A stretch of 64,000 nucleotides of DNA, from assembly GCA_028282885.1 (NCBI GenBank), contig JANQGX010000020.1, forward strand, positions 124,001 through 188,000, given 5' to 3'. Shown here piece after piece: positions 44,091-53,621 of this stretch. The stretch is from SAR324 cluster bacterium. GTDB taxonomy: Bacteria > SAR324 > XYD2-FULL-50-16. The translations under genes and the position numbers were made by a program. Below the pieces are notes generated by a model. That model did no database searches. It had not been told where the DNA came from and worked only from the letters and a program-made list of their open reading frames with translations. Within the stretch, counting starts at the first letter, position 1. Every line of letters begins with the position of its first letter.

Positions 44091-44299
44091 ATCGGGATTT
44101 CACAGACCGGAATAAAAGCAAGCAATGCCCAACGCTGGATGAACATTTGACAATAAGGTGTTGGGTTAAGGAACATTCATTTAGGTTGTTTTTGTTCAGA
44201 GGAAGCAAATTCAGTTTTTATGTGGAGCCGGAAGACGTATCGTCTGATTGGCAAACAGTGATGGGACTGTTTGTGAATCATCATCAGGGGAGTGATCAG

Positions 44300-44746
44300 G
44301 TGGATCTGAAAAAGCACGATTTTGTTAAGCAATTGAATAAGGTTATCAACAACTTTCTGTTTTTGGAAAGAAAGAGAATATTCAGCTTCCAGGGAATAGA
44401 TCTATATCCTTCTGAAATTCATTTGCTACTTGTTATTGACGAGAAACAGAATACCAATGCCACGCGTATGGCGGAAAGATTAGGGATTACCAAGGGCGCT
44501 ATTTCCCAGGTTCTGACACGTTTACAGAAAAAAGGGGTGATCACCAAAACCAAGGACCCCTATTCCAAAAACGAGATAACGGTCTCTTTTACCGATGTGG
44601 GTGCAAAGGCAATCAAAGAGTTCAAAAAGGTTAAATACCAGTCCGATAAACAGTACAATGCCTACCTGGCAACCCTGAACGAACACGAGCTTGAAGTGCT
44701 AAAACGTTTTCTGACTTACCTGGAAGGAATCACATCCAAGCTCTAA
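44300..44746 (+). CDS. MarR-family transcriptional regulator (paralogue 2)
   Basis: 148 residues from a GTG at 44300 with GGGGAG 7 nt upstream; this start aligns exactly with paralogue 1. Core: LYPSEIHLLLVIDEKQNTNA, RMAERLGITKGAISQVLTRL, QKKGVITKTKDPYSKNEITV. The recognition helix differs from paralogue 1 at few positions (GAISQV against GAVSKI), so both may bind the same 19-bp dyads. An unlikely longer frame reaches 44084. Confidence 0.9.
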   Translation: MDLKKHDFVKQLNKVINNFLFLERKRIFSFQGIDLYPSEIHLLLVIDEKQNTNATRMAERLGITKGAISQVLTRLQKKGVITKTKDPYSKNEITVSFTDVGAKAIKEFKKVKYQSDKQYNAYLATLNEHELEVLKRFLTYLEGITSKL

Positions 44747-44924
44747 TTGGCGGTTCTGCTATTGGAAACCAAAGTTCAATACCCCACTGCCAAACGCCAC
44801 AGATTTTACCAACTTTCTCCCCAGGTTGCATTATCACGTCAAATACCAATCATTTTGAACAACTGATTCCAGACCCAAGAACAACTTTTTAAAGATGTCT
44901 GTTGATGTGACAAGGCTTGTCGGG

Positions 44925-46175
44925 TTACTCCACAATGGCCCGGTAAATGGGTTCACGGAAATCTTCAGCACGCATTTGCCGTGACAACCGTTCGGCATTG
45001 TGTTTATAGGAGGCATTACTCATCAGATCAAGAATCTTTGGCTCCAGATGCCGGGAGCTAAGTCTTCCAATTCTGATTCCTGCAGGTCCGGCACCAATAC
45101 GCTGATTGATTTTATCCCAGGCAAACTGGTCGATGATATGCGGAATAATCAGTGATGGACAACCGTATTTCAACGACATATGCGTCGTGCCTGATCCTCC
45201 ATGATGGACCACTCCGTATATCCTGGGAAAAATCCAGTCATAGGGAACTTTGGGTAGAAAATGGACCAGATTCCTGTCGTAGTTTTCTGTCCTGACCAAT
45301 CCACCGGCAGCAGTATTGATGATGGCCGGAATCCGGTTACGTTCCAGGATGTCCAGAATTATCCTGGTCTTTCCAACAGGATCCATATTGGTCATGCTGC
45401 CGAAAGTGATAAAAAGCACCCGTTCATGGTTTTCCAGAAATTCGATTAATGATGGATCAGGTTTCCAATCTGATTCGGGATTGCTTTGATGAAACCCCAG
45501 AACACGAAGGTGATCTCCCCAATAATCCGGCTTTGAAAACAATGAGGGTGAAATGGTGTAAATTGCCCTGTTGGATTGCAGGCCTTTGCGGATCTGTTTC
45601 CGGGATTTGGACTTTGGAACTCCCAACCATTTCAAGGAAATTAACATGGTGGTGACGAGTCCGAAGTCCGCCAGCTTGTAGGTGAGCTTGTTGAAAAATT
45701 CCCCGAAATTTCGATTAAAAGCAACATGAGCATGATCCTTTACAAAGTGCATATAGGGTACGGGGCTGATAAATATTGATTTTCCCCTGTGGTCCAGTTC
45801 GTAAAGCATCGGATAGACAGCCTTGCCATTATAGAGAATCCTGCCCGGACTTTCCCCGGCCACAATCTCATTTTGCTTATGAATCAGTAGTTTATTGACC
45901 TCCGTAGAGTTTCTGGCAAGCTTCACGTAGGCAAGGATCTTTTTAAATCGGGAACCCTCCCCTCCAAGGGCTGTTTTACCGGCATCGCTTTCGAGTAAGT
46001 CGATAAACTCCGGTCCCAGAGAGATAAATCTCATGTCTGCATTCGACACCAACTCCCTGAACTGTTCCGGAAAGGCGCAGACAACCTGATGTCCTTTTTT
46101 CAGCAATAACTCTCCAATCGCAATAAACGGCTCCATATCACCACGGGTGCCGATGGACATCAGGAGTATTTTCAT
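44925..46175 (-). CDS. MGT/UGT-type glycosyltransferase (GT1-like)
   Basis: 416 residues with a GT-B fold. N-terminal MKILLMSIGTRGDMEPFIAI and the donor-binding signature VVHHGGSGTTHMSLKYGCPS followed by PHIIDQFAWDKINQRIGAGP are typical of sterol, macrolide and flavonoid glucosyltransferases. It probably glycosylates a small hydrophobic molecule or lipid. The ATG at 46175 has no evident ribosome binding site. It converges on marR gene 2 and may be part of the same accessory block as the SRPBCC genes. Confidence 0.9.
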   Translation of the reverse strand: MKILLMSIGTRGDMEPFIAIGELLLKKGHQVVCAFPEQFRELVSNADMRFISLGPEFIDLLESDAGKTALGGEGSRFKKILAYVKLARNSTEVNKLLIHKQNEIVAGESPGRILYNGKAVYPMLYELDHRGKSIFISPVPYMHFVKDHAHVAFNRNFGEFFNKLTYKLADFGLVTTMLISLKWLGVPKSKSRKQIRKGLQSNRAIYTISPSLFSKPDYWGDHLRVLGFHQSNPESDWKPDPSLIEFLENHERVLFITFGSMTNMDPVGKTRIILDILERNRIPAIINTAAGGLVRTENYDRNLVHFLPKVPYDWIFPRIYGVVHHGGSGTTHMSLKYGCPSLIIPHIIDQFAWDKINQRIGAGPAGIRIGRLSSRHLEPKILDLMSNASYKHNAERLSRQMRAEDFREPIYRAIVE

Positions 46176-46266
46176 AAAAAAAAGACCAATGCAAAAATCG
46201 GATGCTTCATCACCGGAACCAGTTTGATATTTGTCCGGTTATTTAATACATACGATAAAATTCACC

Positions 46267-46875
46267 TCACACTCGATATTCAGTTGATCCTGATTTGTTT
46301 TTTAAGTTGCCAAAATAGAGGCAAAATAGTTCCGGATTTTCATCCATGTATAGTGTTTCTCTTTCATGATCCGGAAGATCGCGAAATTCCAATGGATCGA
46401 TAAAAGGTGGCAGAACCAGAGCGACATTTTGGGTCAATGTAAAAATTCGGTTTAGCAACAGATCCGCCGGAGGTTGGGTATTGGAATTGACAAATCGGTA
46501 TTGATGATCCGGTCCGGTCACAGCCCAATCCGGGTCCAGGAAAGCGGCATCAACCGGGGGTAGTTGACTTACCAACTCCTGATCCAGAATGCTTCCCTTG
46601 ATAAAGGTAACCTTTTCCGAAAGGCCCGCAAGTTCGATGTTGCTTTTAGCCTGTCGCTGATGAGATTCCGATATTTCGACGGTAACCAGACGTTTAGCGG
46701 TTTTGGCCAGTTGGATAGCAGTAAAACCGGCTCCGGTGCAGGTTTCGAGCACATTGAAACCTGCAAAACGATTGGCAAAATGAGAGGTGAATCGCCGGTC
46801 GATGCCCATAATAAAGGTATATTCATCAGCCTTGTATTCATCCCCGAACTTATTTTTAATATCTTGGGTGTCCAT
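46267..46875 (-). CDS. class I SAM-dependent methyltransferase, TGS1-like
   Basis: 202 residues. SAM-binding motif I is VLETCTGAGFTAIQLA, with TVEISESHQRQAKSNIELAG and the catalytic-type motif AAFLDPDWAVTGPDH. The arrangement resembles the RNA cap guanine-N2/TGS1-like group in bacteria, for which an RNA substrate is usual but unproven. It lies 91 bp upstream of the glycosyltransferase gene on the same strand. Confidence 0.83.
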   Translation of the reverse strand: MDTQDIKNKFGDEYKADEYTFIMGIDRRFTSHFANRFAGFNVLETCTGAGFTAIQLAKTAKRLVTVEISESHQRQAKSNIELAGLSEKVTFIKGSILDQELVSQLPPVDAAFLDPDWAVTGPDHQYRFVNSNTQPPADLLLNRIFTLTQNVALVLPPFIDPLEFRDLPDHERETLYMDENPELFCLYFGNLKNKSGSTEYRV

Positions 46876-46977
46876 CGCTTAACTCAATCATGTATCATCC
46901 TCCTATATCTCTCTTCTAACCCTGCGTTGCCAAAATGAAAGGCATCCAGGATCGATGATCCGATGCCTTGTTAATCA

Positions 46978-47388
46978 TCAGGGAAATCCGTCGCATCTGG
47001 GCGCATCGATTCCGGCTTCATACCAGGGTGACTTATCACCCCAGAAGATGTTTTTGTCAGGTCGGACACCAGGATCACAATCCAGGGATCCGGCGGGGAT
47101 GAAAAGGGTTGTTTCACTAACATTGAGAAAAGGAAGCCCCGAACCGCATTCTGTGCAGAAAATCTTTGTAAACGAACGATTGGGATAGTCAAACCGTTTT
47201 ACATACTCTTCACCGGAAGTCCAGATTACATCGGCCGGCTTGGCAAGGATATTCGATGCGAACGAGGATCCTGTGATTTTGCGGCACTGCTCGCAATGGC
47301 AGAAGTAAAACTTCATTAGTTCTGCTGTGACGGTATAATGGACTTTGCCGCACAGACAACTGCCTTTCAGTTCTGTTTTTTCCATCAT
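46978..47388 (-). CDS. GFA-family (glutathione-dependent formaldehyde-activating-like) protein
   Basis: 136 residues. The zinc-binding cysteines of the GFA/CENP-V fold are present: GSCLCGKVHY, FCHCEQCRKITGS and FCTECGSGLPF. Most members have no proven role in formaldehyde chemistry. Two ATGs begin the frame; the second (47385) sits better behind AGGAGG. It lies between the methyltransferase gene and the C45 gene, all on the reverse strand. Confidence 0.88.
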   Translation of the reverse strand: MMEKTELKGSCLCGKVHYTVTAELMKFYFCHCEQCRKITGSSFASNILAKPADVIWTSGEEYVKRFDYPNRSFTKIFCTECGSGLPFLNVSETTLFIPAGSLDCDPGVRPDKNIFWGDKSPWYEAGIDAPRCDGFP

Positions 47389-47424
47389 TCCTCCTGTTTC
47401 TGGTTTGGTGAAAAACGAATTTGA

Positions 47425-49272
47425 TTACTCTATGCCCCCCTCGGTACCAAAGCTGAAAGGGATGGAGCTTAGCAAATCCTCCGAAAAGGATTCAGATTGA
47501 AATTTTGTAGCGAAACCTGCCACCATCCGGTTAATGCCCTTCATGTAGTCGTACCCATACTCATCGACAAGATCGGTGATTTTGCTATAGTTCACAACAG
47601 CTTCATTCCTGCTTTTCATCAGGTCGAGTGTGAAGCCCTTAAACAGATGCAATACAGCAGTTTCATTGTTAGAGTTTGAAAACGATGTTGCCTGATCAAA
47701 ATAGGACAGGGCCTCGCTGTAATCACCCTGCAATAAGAACAGTCTTCCCAGCAGCAAATGATATATGGATTCATTGCTGTCGAGGGCAATGGCTTTTTTA
47801 AGCAACGTCATTACCTTTTGGTCATTCTCCGATGACTGCAGATAAGCTATAAATGCCTGCATGTAAAATTCCAAGGCCTTTTGTTTATCCGGGTTCTGCC
47901 ATTGGTAGCCGGCCAGTTGAGTCATATTTTCCGCTTCACCCGATAATGAATAGGGGAAATACGTGTTTCCACAAGCGGGCTCTTTTCCTGTAGCTACCCA
48001 AAACTTTCCTGTGGATGGCTGGAAAACAGCAGAAGTTACATTGTTGGCTGCGCAGACTGTTATTCCCGTAGTCCGTTCCTCGCCCGTATTAATGTCGATA
48101 TGATCGCCCAGAAAGGTAGCGGCCATCTCCGGTGTAATTTTTCCGCTGTTCTCCTCAATCAGTTGTTCCAATCTCAGATAGCGACCTCTCATATCCCGCA
48201 TAACCAGGTTGTATCTTGCCATCAAGTCGTACTTCTTCATTTCATCGGTTGTGGCATAATTGGTTAAAACAATGGAGTCGTTTTTCATTTTGCGGATGCC
48301 GATGTGGTCTCCGGCGGCTTCAACAACAGCGGCCTCTTCACTGTTTCCATCGGAAAGCATCAGGGAAAAGGACCCGCTACGGGGAGCTGATTTGATAATC
48401 GACAGAGCCTCGTCAAGCGTGCTGGCCTTTCGCATGATTTCGTTTTCCAGGATGGTGAAGGAGTATCCTGCCGGCTTGGCACCTTCGAAACCCATAAAAT
48501 GGCCACCGACGGTGATTCCCTTTTCGTTCATCGCGGAGTTACATTTCAGCAATCCGGCTGTCGATACCTTGACATATCGGTTACCGGAGGACGGGTGATA
48601 GTATACAATCACCTGGTTTTTCCCCCACAAACCTTGACCGCCGTAATCCGTGTTGCGACCTACCAGCAGAGAGCCATCTTTGCTGACTTTCCCGGTAACA
48701 ACAAAGTCCGAACATTCCAATTTCAAACCGAGTTCCGCAAGTTTCTCCTTGATCATCCCCGGCAGCATATTCATCGTCATATCGGACAGAAAACTTCCCC
48801 TGAAGGCCACTTCATAAGGAATGCCGGCACCGTCCGCAATCCCGGCGATTTCCTGAAGATACTCGATGGGGGTGCTCTCTTCAATGGGTGCATAAACCTT
48901 GAATTCAAGAAATTTCAGCATTGCCCATTTAATCAAAGCGTTTTTGCTTTCGTAAGACCTGGAATTGGCGATGGGATCGGCGAATTTGAAAACGGTTCCG
49001 TTGATGATCTCTTCCTTGAGTAACAGACCTTGCTGATATCCCATTTCATAGGGCGATCCGTGAAGATGAATCACGATGTTCCCCTGGTCGGATTTCCGGA
49101 AGGCATCTCCAAATCTGATTTGATCGGCCACTTTTTCAATAGATTTATTCTGCAAAGCGCTTATCGCCGATTTGTCGGGACGGTAATCATCTCCCGACGA
49201 TAACAGCCTGCTATTAAGATAAATGGCACCGATGACAATAACCAAAACGATGATGGCAATGATTTTTTTCAT
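47425..49272 (-). CDS. C45-family acyltransferase/amidohydrolase with C-terminal TPR region
   Basis: 615 residues. An N-terminal membrane anchor or uncleaved signal (KKIIAIIVLVIVIGAIYL) places it at the inner membrane facing outward. The acyl-CoA:6-APA acyltransferase/phospholipase-B-like fold is shown by GSPYEMGYQQGLLLKEEI, the probable N-terminal-nucleophile Cys187 (LECSDFVVTGK), GRNTDYGG and NEKGITVGGH. It likely self-cleaves before Cys187. The last 150 residues form TPR-like helices (LLGRLFLLQGDYSEALSYFD). An enzyme that hydrolyses or transfers acyl groups on an amide or lipid is likely. Confidence 0.8.
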   Translation of the reverse strand: MKKIIAIIVLVIVIGAIYLNSRLLSSGDDYRPDKSAISALQNKSIEKVADQIRFGDAFRKSDQGNIVIHLHGSPYEMGYQQGLLLKEEIINGTVFKFADPIANSRSYESKNALIKWAMLKFLEFKVYAPIEESTPIEYLQEIAGIADGAGIPYEVAFRGSFLSDMTMNMLPGMIKEKLAELGLKLECSDFVVTGKVSKDGSLLVGRNTDYGGQGLWGKNQVIVYYHPSSGNRYVKVSTAGLLKCNSAMNEKGITVGGHFMGFEGAKPAGYSFTILENEIMRKASTLDEALSIIKSAPRSGSFSLMLSDGNSEEAAVVEAAGDHIGIRKMKNDSIVLTNYATTDEMKKYDLMARYNLVMRDMRGRYLRLEQLIEENSGKITPEMAATFLGDHIDINTGEERTTGITVCAANNVTSAVFQPSTGKFWVATGKEPACGNTYFPYSLSGEAENMTQLAGYQWQNPDKQKALEFYMQAFIAYLQSSENDQKVMTLLKKAIALDSNESIYHLLLGRLFLLQGDYSEALSYFDQATSFSNSNNETAVLHLFKGFTLDLMKSRNEAVVNYSKITDLVDEYGYDYMKGINRMVAGFATKFQSESFSEDLLSSIPFSFGTEGGIE

Positions 49273-49515
49273 AGCTCCCCGCTATTTTTTGGTAGGATCA
49301 GTGTTATTCCCCTTCGATGAAGAGGAATCGCGTGTGAGTCCTCTATTAGTAAATGGTCTTATTGGGTGTTGTCTAGTATTTTCAGATATCTGCTTCTTAA
49401 TAGGAGACAAGCCTCCAAGTAACAGGATATACAGGCGACCGGATGTCTTTCACAGGGAAAAAGGATGTGGAAAACAGCTACGGTGATTCTCGCCGGATAA
49501 GAACGAGCTGATTTG

Positions 49516-50607
49516 TTAATTTTGAGCTGCTGGTGCTGCCGGTATGAGACATTCCGCGTAGACGATGTAGTGATCGGAAATGACAATATCCAGGATTTCA
49601 GAGCGGACGGGTTGAACCTCATTCATGGCAAAAAGATAGTCCAGTCTGGAATTTGGGATGTTGGTAAGCGGCGGGAAACTCGTGCCGAAGGTGAATCCGC
49701 CCCAGAAATGATCGCTGAGATAGAGATCGGTGGCAGATGCGGACAGTCTGCGCACAACAATCGAAGTTGGGGTGGCGTTTAAATCACCACCGAAGATCAC
49801 AGGGCCTTCAAGATGGCTCAAATACTCAAGAAAAAAGTCGGTCTCCCTTTGCTGGGCGGCCAGAACATGAAATCCCCAATTGATGACATTCCCAAGCTGG
49901 CGGTTGGCAGCCCGGCCTGCTATGAACCGAACCGATATGATATGCGTTCTGGTACCATTGACATCTACAATGGCATGAACAAAGGAGCGAAAAGGATTGC
50001 CCTGTATCTCCTCTGGGGTATTACCGTCGAACAGTGAAGCCTGACGGGTTGGAAACTTCACCTCCCTAAACTCAAGAACAGGGTACCTGGAGATTATGGC
50101 AGTGCTCTCCTGCTGCCCCATATGAAAGACTCCGGGATGCACCCTTTCCTTCATCACTTCGATCTGTTCAGGCTTAATGTCATTTTCCGACAAGAGGTAA
50201 AAATCGACATCCATTTTGTTGATCGCTTCGACTATGGCATCGAATCCAAACGAGTAATAGCGGAGGTTCAGAGCGACGATCGAGATCTTCTGGGTGCGGG
50301 CTTCTTCTTTGAAATGATGAGAGGGTTCTCCTGAAAACGAGGTATCTCCAAATCCGAGAAAGAACATCAGATAAATCCCAAATAAAATCAATGCCCGGCG
50401 ATAAAAGCGCAATCCAAGATAAATTGCCAGAGGGATGAGTGCCAGAACAAGCGACCAGATCGGCGGGAAATACCCCAGGGCAAGCCATCGCTGATTCATG
50501 GGAATCAGATCGATCGTCACATTTATCCAGGTTGCGATAAAGATGAGATACAGTGCCGCCCAAAGATTGGCAATCCACTTGAATATCAAACCGACAATCG
50601 ACGTCAT
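49516..50607 (-). CDS. membrane-anchored endonuclease/exonuclease/phosphatase-family protein
   Basis: About 363 residues from the ATG at 50607; an in-frame GTG at 50649 is the alternative. The first 100 residues contain three hydrophobic helices. The C-terminal EEP domain follows: ISIVALNLRYYSF, GGDLNATPTS, SRLDYLFAMN and ISDHYIVYAECLI, with the Asp/Asn and Asp-His pairs of the family. Membrane-attached EEP proteins of this shape often act on phospholipids or act outside the cytoplasm. Substrate unknown. Confidence 0.85.
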   Translation of the reverse strand: MTSIVGLIFKWIANLWAALYLIFIATWINVTIDLIPMNQRWLALGYFPPIWSLVLALIPLAIYLGLRFYRRALILFGIYLMFFLGFGDTSFSGEPSHHFKEEARTQKISIVALNLRYYSFGFDAIVEAINKMDVDFYLLSENDIKPEQIEVMKERVHPGVFHMGQQESTAIISRYPVLEFREVKFPTRQASLFDGNTPEEIQGNPFRSFVHAIVDVNGTRTHIISVRFIAGRAANRQLGNVINWGFHVLAAQQRETDFFLEYLSHLEGPVIFGGDLNATPTSIVVRRLSASATDLYLSDHFWGGFTFGTSFPPLTNIPNSRLDYLFAMNEVQPVRSEILDIVISDHYIVYAECLIPAAPAAQN

Positions 50608-51063
50608 CTGCTTTATTTCAGGTCGTTTTTGAAGATACGAAGTATCCACCGGAATCCGATTGTTGATCCTGGTGATATTGAACTCTAAAAACTACCCTGT
50701 TCAAAAAGAACTGTCTACAGATGGCGTCTCGGGACGGGAAGACTCGAATATAATTCGGGAATCCTTCGGATAGGTAAAAATCTGAAATGTTGATGCTTTG
50801 CCGAACCATTCTGATGCGTCATTCAAGGTATGAATCGGATATTCAGAAATACTTCGCCGGGGAGCTGATGGCGTTCTGTTTAAGATCCGCAATCTGTCGG
50901 ATACCGGCCTCAATAGAAGTGTTCAAAGACAGCGGATTGGTTTGAAATGCGACTGAACTGATGGATTTGGCAATTACATCAATTTTTGCGGAGCTTACGC
51001 ACTATTACCATGAAACTCGTAAAAATCCATAGATCAAGCGGATAATTTCAACTGGTTTCAACC
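50608..51063. other. 456-bp intergenic region
   Basis: Between the Ldh2-type gene and the EEP gene, both reverse. A short palindrome GTTCAAAAAGAAC occurs near 50699. No gene, strong hairpin or terminator recognised. Confidence 0.45.
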
Positions 51064-52119
51064 TTAGTCAAGATCGGGACTCACATTGACAAGATTCGCC
51101 TCTTTTTCCAATCCTCGGATAACATCCGGTGTGAATGGAATTCCATTTTCCCTGCGATTCGCTTCTGTTCTGGCTTCAATCTCACCCGGGATACAAATCT
51201 CTTCAAAACCTTCAGCCTTATCGCATGATTTGGATCGGGAGAACAGGATATCCATTCTTTTTTTATAGTCATCCAATGACATAAAAAGATCGGGTTTGAT
51301 GGCCATAAAGAAATGTCCGACATTTTGAGGGCCGGTCAGATCGGTGTGGGGATTTCGAACATCGCCGGCAAAAGCTGCCCCGGTAAACACTCCGCTGAGG
51401 ATTTCCATCAACATCGCCAGTGACGATCCCTTGACCCCTCCGAATGGCAGAATAACGCCATGAAATGCCTTGTTGCCATCTGTTGTCGGTTTGCCTTCCG
51501 AGTCCAGAGCCAAACCCGGTGCTATGGTTTCACCTCGCTGGGCTGCATATTTAAGCTTGCCCCTGGCAGTAACGGTACAGGCCATATCCAGAACAAAAGG
51601 GCCATACTCACCTCCAGGCGCCGCAGCAGCGAAAGGGCTGGCGCCCAGGAATTTGCTTCGTCCTCCCCAGACCGGCATGGCTGGTGATGAATTGGTATAA
51701 ACGAAGCTGATCATGTCCGCTATTAACGCCTGTAACAGGTAAAAAGCCGACATGCCGAAGTGCCCGCTGTTTTTTACTCCCACCAGGGCAACCCCGGTGT
51801 CATTGGCAAGGTTAATTGCTTCTGCCATGGCCTGTTTACCAACAACAAATCCCATGCCGTTATCACCGTCCATCAGCAACGATGCAATACTTGTCTTTTT
51901 TAAAGTCGGCTTAGGCATTCGATTAACCAGGTTATGGCGCAATCTCTCACAATACATGGGGACCCGAACCACACCGTGGGAATAAACACCTCGCAGGTCG
52001 GAAAGAATCAACCCCTCTGCTATGGTTTCAGCATCTGCTTCGGGTATTCCGTTTGCCGTGAAAATCAAACGGGTCAGGTTCTTGATCTTTTGTGCATCGT
52101 AAATCCTGGCTTCTGTCAT
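51064..52119 (-). CDS. Ldh2/malate-type NAD(P)-dependent 2-hydroxyacid dehydrogenase
   Basis: 351 residues, normal for the malate/L-lactate/L-sulfolactate dehydrogenase family (distinct from Rossmann LDH). Motifs: LSDLRGVYSHGVVRVP with the catalytic histidine, GVKNSGHFGMSAFY and PFVLDMACTVTARGK. Members oxidise malate, lactate, sulfolactate, ureidoglycolate or 2,3-diketogulonate. AAGGAGAC precedes the ATG. It is divergent from the tctCBA transporter, so it probably acts on an imported hydroxy acid. Confidence 0.9.
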   Translation of the reverse strand: MTEARIYDAQKIKNLTRLIFTANGIPEADAETIAEGLILSDLRGVYSHGVVRVPMYCERLRHNLVNRMPKPTLKKTSIASLLMDGDNGMGFVVGKQAMAEAINLANDTGVALVGVKNSGHFGMSAFYLLQALIADMISFVYTNSSPAMPVWGGRSKFLGASPFAAAAPGGEYGPFVLDMACTVTARGKLKYAAQRGETIAPGLALDSEGKPTTDGNKAFHGVILPFGGVKGSSLAMLMEILSGVFTGAAFAGDVRNPHTDLTGPQNVGHFFMAIKPDLFMSLDDYKKRMDILFSRSKSCDKAEGFEEICIPGEIEARTEANRRENGIPFTPDVIRGLEKEANLVNVSPDLD

Positions 52120-52628
52120 ATTGTCTCCTTAAGTCTGATTTTCTACAGATAAAAGATGAATTTCTTGTGCTTTTGTCGTCACGTTGAATTTGCGGGTATC
52201 GGGTTTAACGTGATCTCCTCGGACAGTTATATAAATGTCGATTCATTTGGATTATATATCCTGTGAATTGCCGACTCGTTAATAGTGAATGGGACAGATG
52301 TTCTTCGTGAAAAAAAATCGAGTTTTTGTCATGAATTTTTTGATCAAGCATACAACGCAGAATTGAAAATAGCTCGTGAACTTAATGGACAAAATGAACA
52401 AAAGAAACAGTTCTTTTTTTATTTTCAGAAACTTTACTTAAAAAATGGGAACTGGCTAAAAACAGGCAGATGTTTGGGGGTGGTATTTGACCATCCGTTG
52501 AAACCAGGGTGTTGACCGGTCATATCGGGTCTTATCCGACAGATCAATTCCTTAATTCTAGTTTTGGTTTTTGTTTTGAAGAAGGATTGGATCGAGTTTT
52601 TAACTTTATAGATATAGAGGAGATAGGT
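52120..52628. other. 509-bp divergent regulatory region between ldh2-type gene and tctC
   Basis: AT-rich stretch near 52215-52260 with an imperfect dyad (AAATG...CATTT between GGA and TCC). I see no convincing sigma70 pair and no -24/-12 element. An open frame at 52285-52515 lacks a good start site. Expected target of the CitB-like regulator at 57.7 kb. Confidence 0.45.
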
Positions 52629-53606
52629 ATGAAAAAAGGTTTATTATCCATTCTGTTCATTGCCATTGCATCGGTTTTCCTGGTCCTGCCATCAGCTGCG
52701 GCAGATTCTATGGTTGAGGAAATCCATTTCCTGATTCCCGGTGGTGCCGGTGGTGGATGGGATACAACCGCTCGAGGTGTTGGCCGGACATTGCAGACAA
52801 CAGGTCTGGTTGGTACCGCGTCTTTTGAAAACATGTCCGGTGGCGGAGGGGGTAAGGCCATTAACCATATTATCAGTACGGCGAGACGTCAGCAGAATAC
52901 GCTGATGGTCAACTCAACCCCCATTGTTATTCGCTCACTTCAGGGTGTCTTTCCACAGTCTTTCAGGGATCTGACTCCGGTCGCTTCGGTTATTGCCGAT
53001 TTTGCGGCCTTTGTCGTTCCCAAGGGTTCAAAGTACACCTCCTTCACCCAGGTCGTTGCCGATTTTAAAAGAAATCCGAAAAGTGTCAAAGTGGCTGGCG
53101 GCTCGGTAAAAGGATCCATGGATCACCTGGTACCGGCAATGGCGATAGAAGCTGCGGGTGGTGATCCCCTGAAACTGGTTTATGTTCCTTATGATGCGGG
53201 TGGAAAAGCCATGGCCGGTCTGCTTTCAGGTGATACCCAGGTCCTTTCTACCGGTTTTGGTGAGGCTGTTAATCTGGCATCCCAGGGTGAGGTCAGGATT
53301 CTTGCAGTTACCTCTGCAGAGCGCCTGGCGGAAGCGCCGGACGTAGCGACGTTGAAAGAGCTTGGTTATGATGTTGTATTTGCCAATTGGCGAGGCTTCT
53401 TCGGTCCTCCGAATCTCTCCAAAAAGAAGGTCGATCAGTATCTGGCCATGTTCAAGAAGATGTATGGTACCTCCGAGTGGGATTCCACTCGCAAGAAGTA
53501 CGGATGGCAGAACCTTTACAACCCGGGTGCCGAGTTTATCACTTTCCTTGAGCAACAGGAGAAGGCGGTTGGCGAAATGATGAGAAATCTCGGATTTCTC
53601 CAATAG
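52629..53606 (+). CDS. tctC: tripartite tricarboxylate transporter substrate-binding protein
   Basis: 325 residues. Signal peptide MKKGLLSILFIAIASVFLVL, then PSAAADS. The mature protein shows the Bug/TctC pattern: IHFLIPGGAGGGWDTTARGV, the ligand-loop region VGTASFENMSGGGG, and VPYDAGGKAMAGLLSGD. It binds a carboxylate in the periplasm. The ATG at 52629 behind GAGGAG is clearly the start. It heads tctCBA. Confidence 0.92.
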   Translation: MKKGLLSILFIAIASVFLVLPSAAADSMVEEIHFLIPGGAGGGWDTTARGVGRTLQTTGLVGTASFENMSGGGGGKAINHIISTARRQQNTLMVNSTPIVIRSLQGVFPQSFRDLTPVASVIADFAAFVVPKGSKYTSFTQVVADFKRNPKSVKVAGGSVKGSMDHLVPAMAIEAAGGDPLKLVYVPYDAGGKAMAGLLSGDTQVLSTGFGEAVNLASQGEVRILAVTSAERLAEAPDVATLKELGYDVVFANWRGFFGPPNLSKKKVDQYLAMFKKMYGTSEWDSTRKKYGWQNLYNPGAEFITFLEQQEKAVGEMMRNLGFLQ

Positions 53607-53621
53607 CATAGGAGCGGCTCC

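Noticed and set aside
52285-52515. 76-codon frame upstream of tctC
   Set aside because: No ribosome binding site, low-complexity Phe/Lys-rich composition from AT-rich DNA, no recognised motif.
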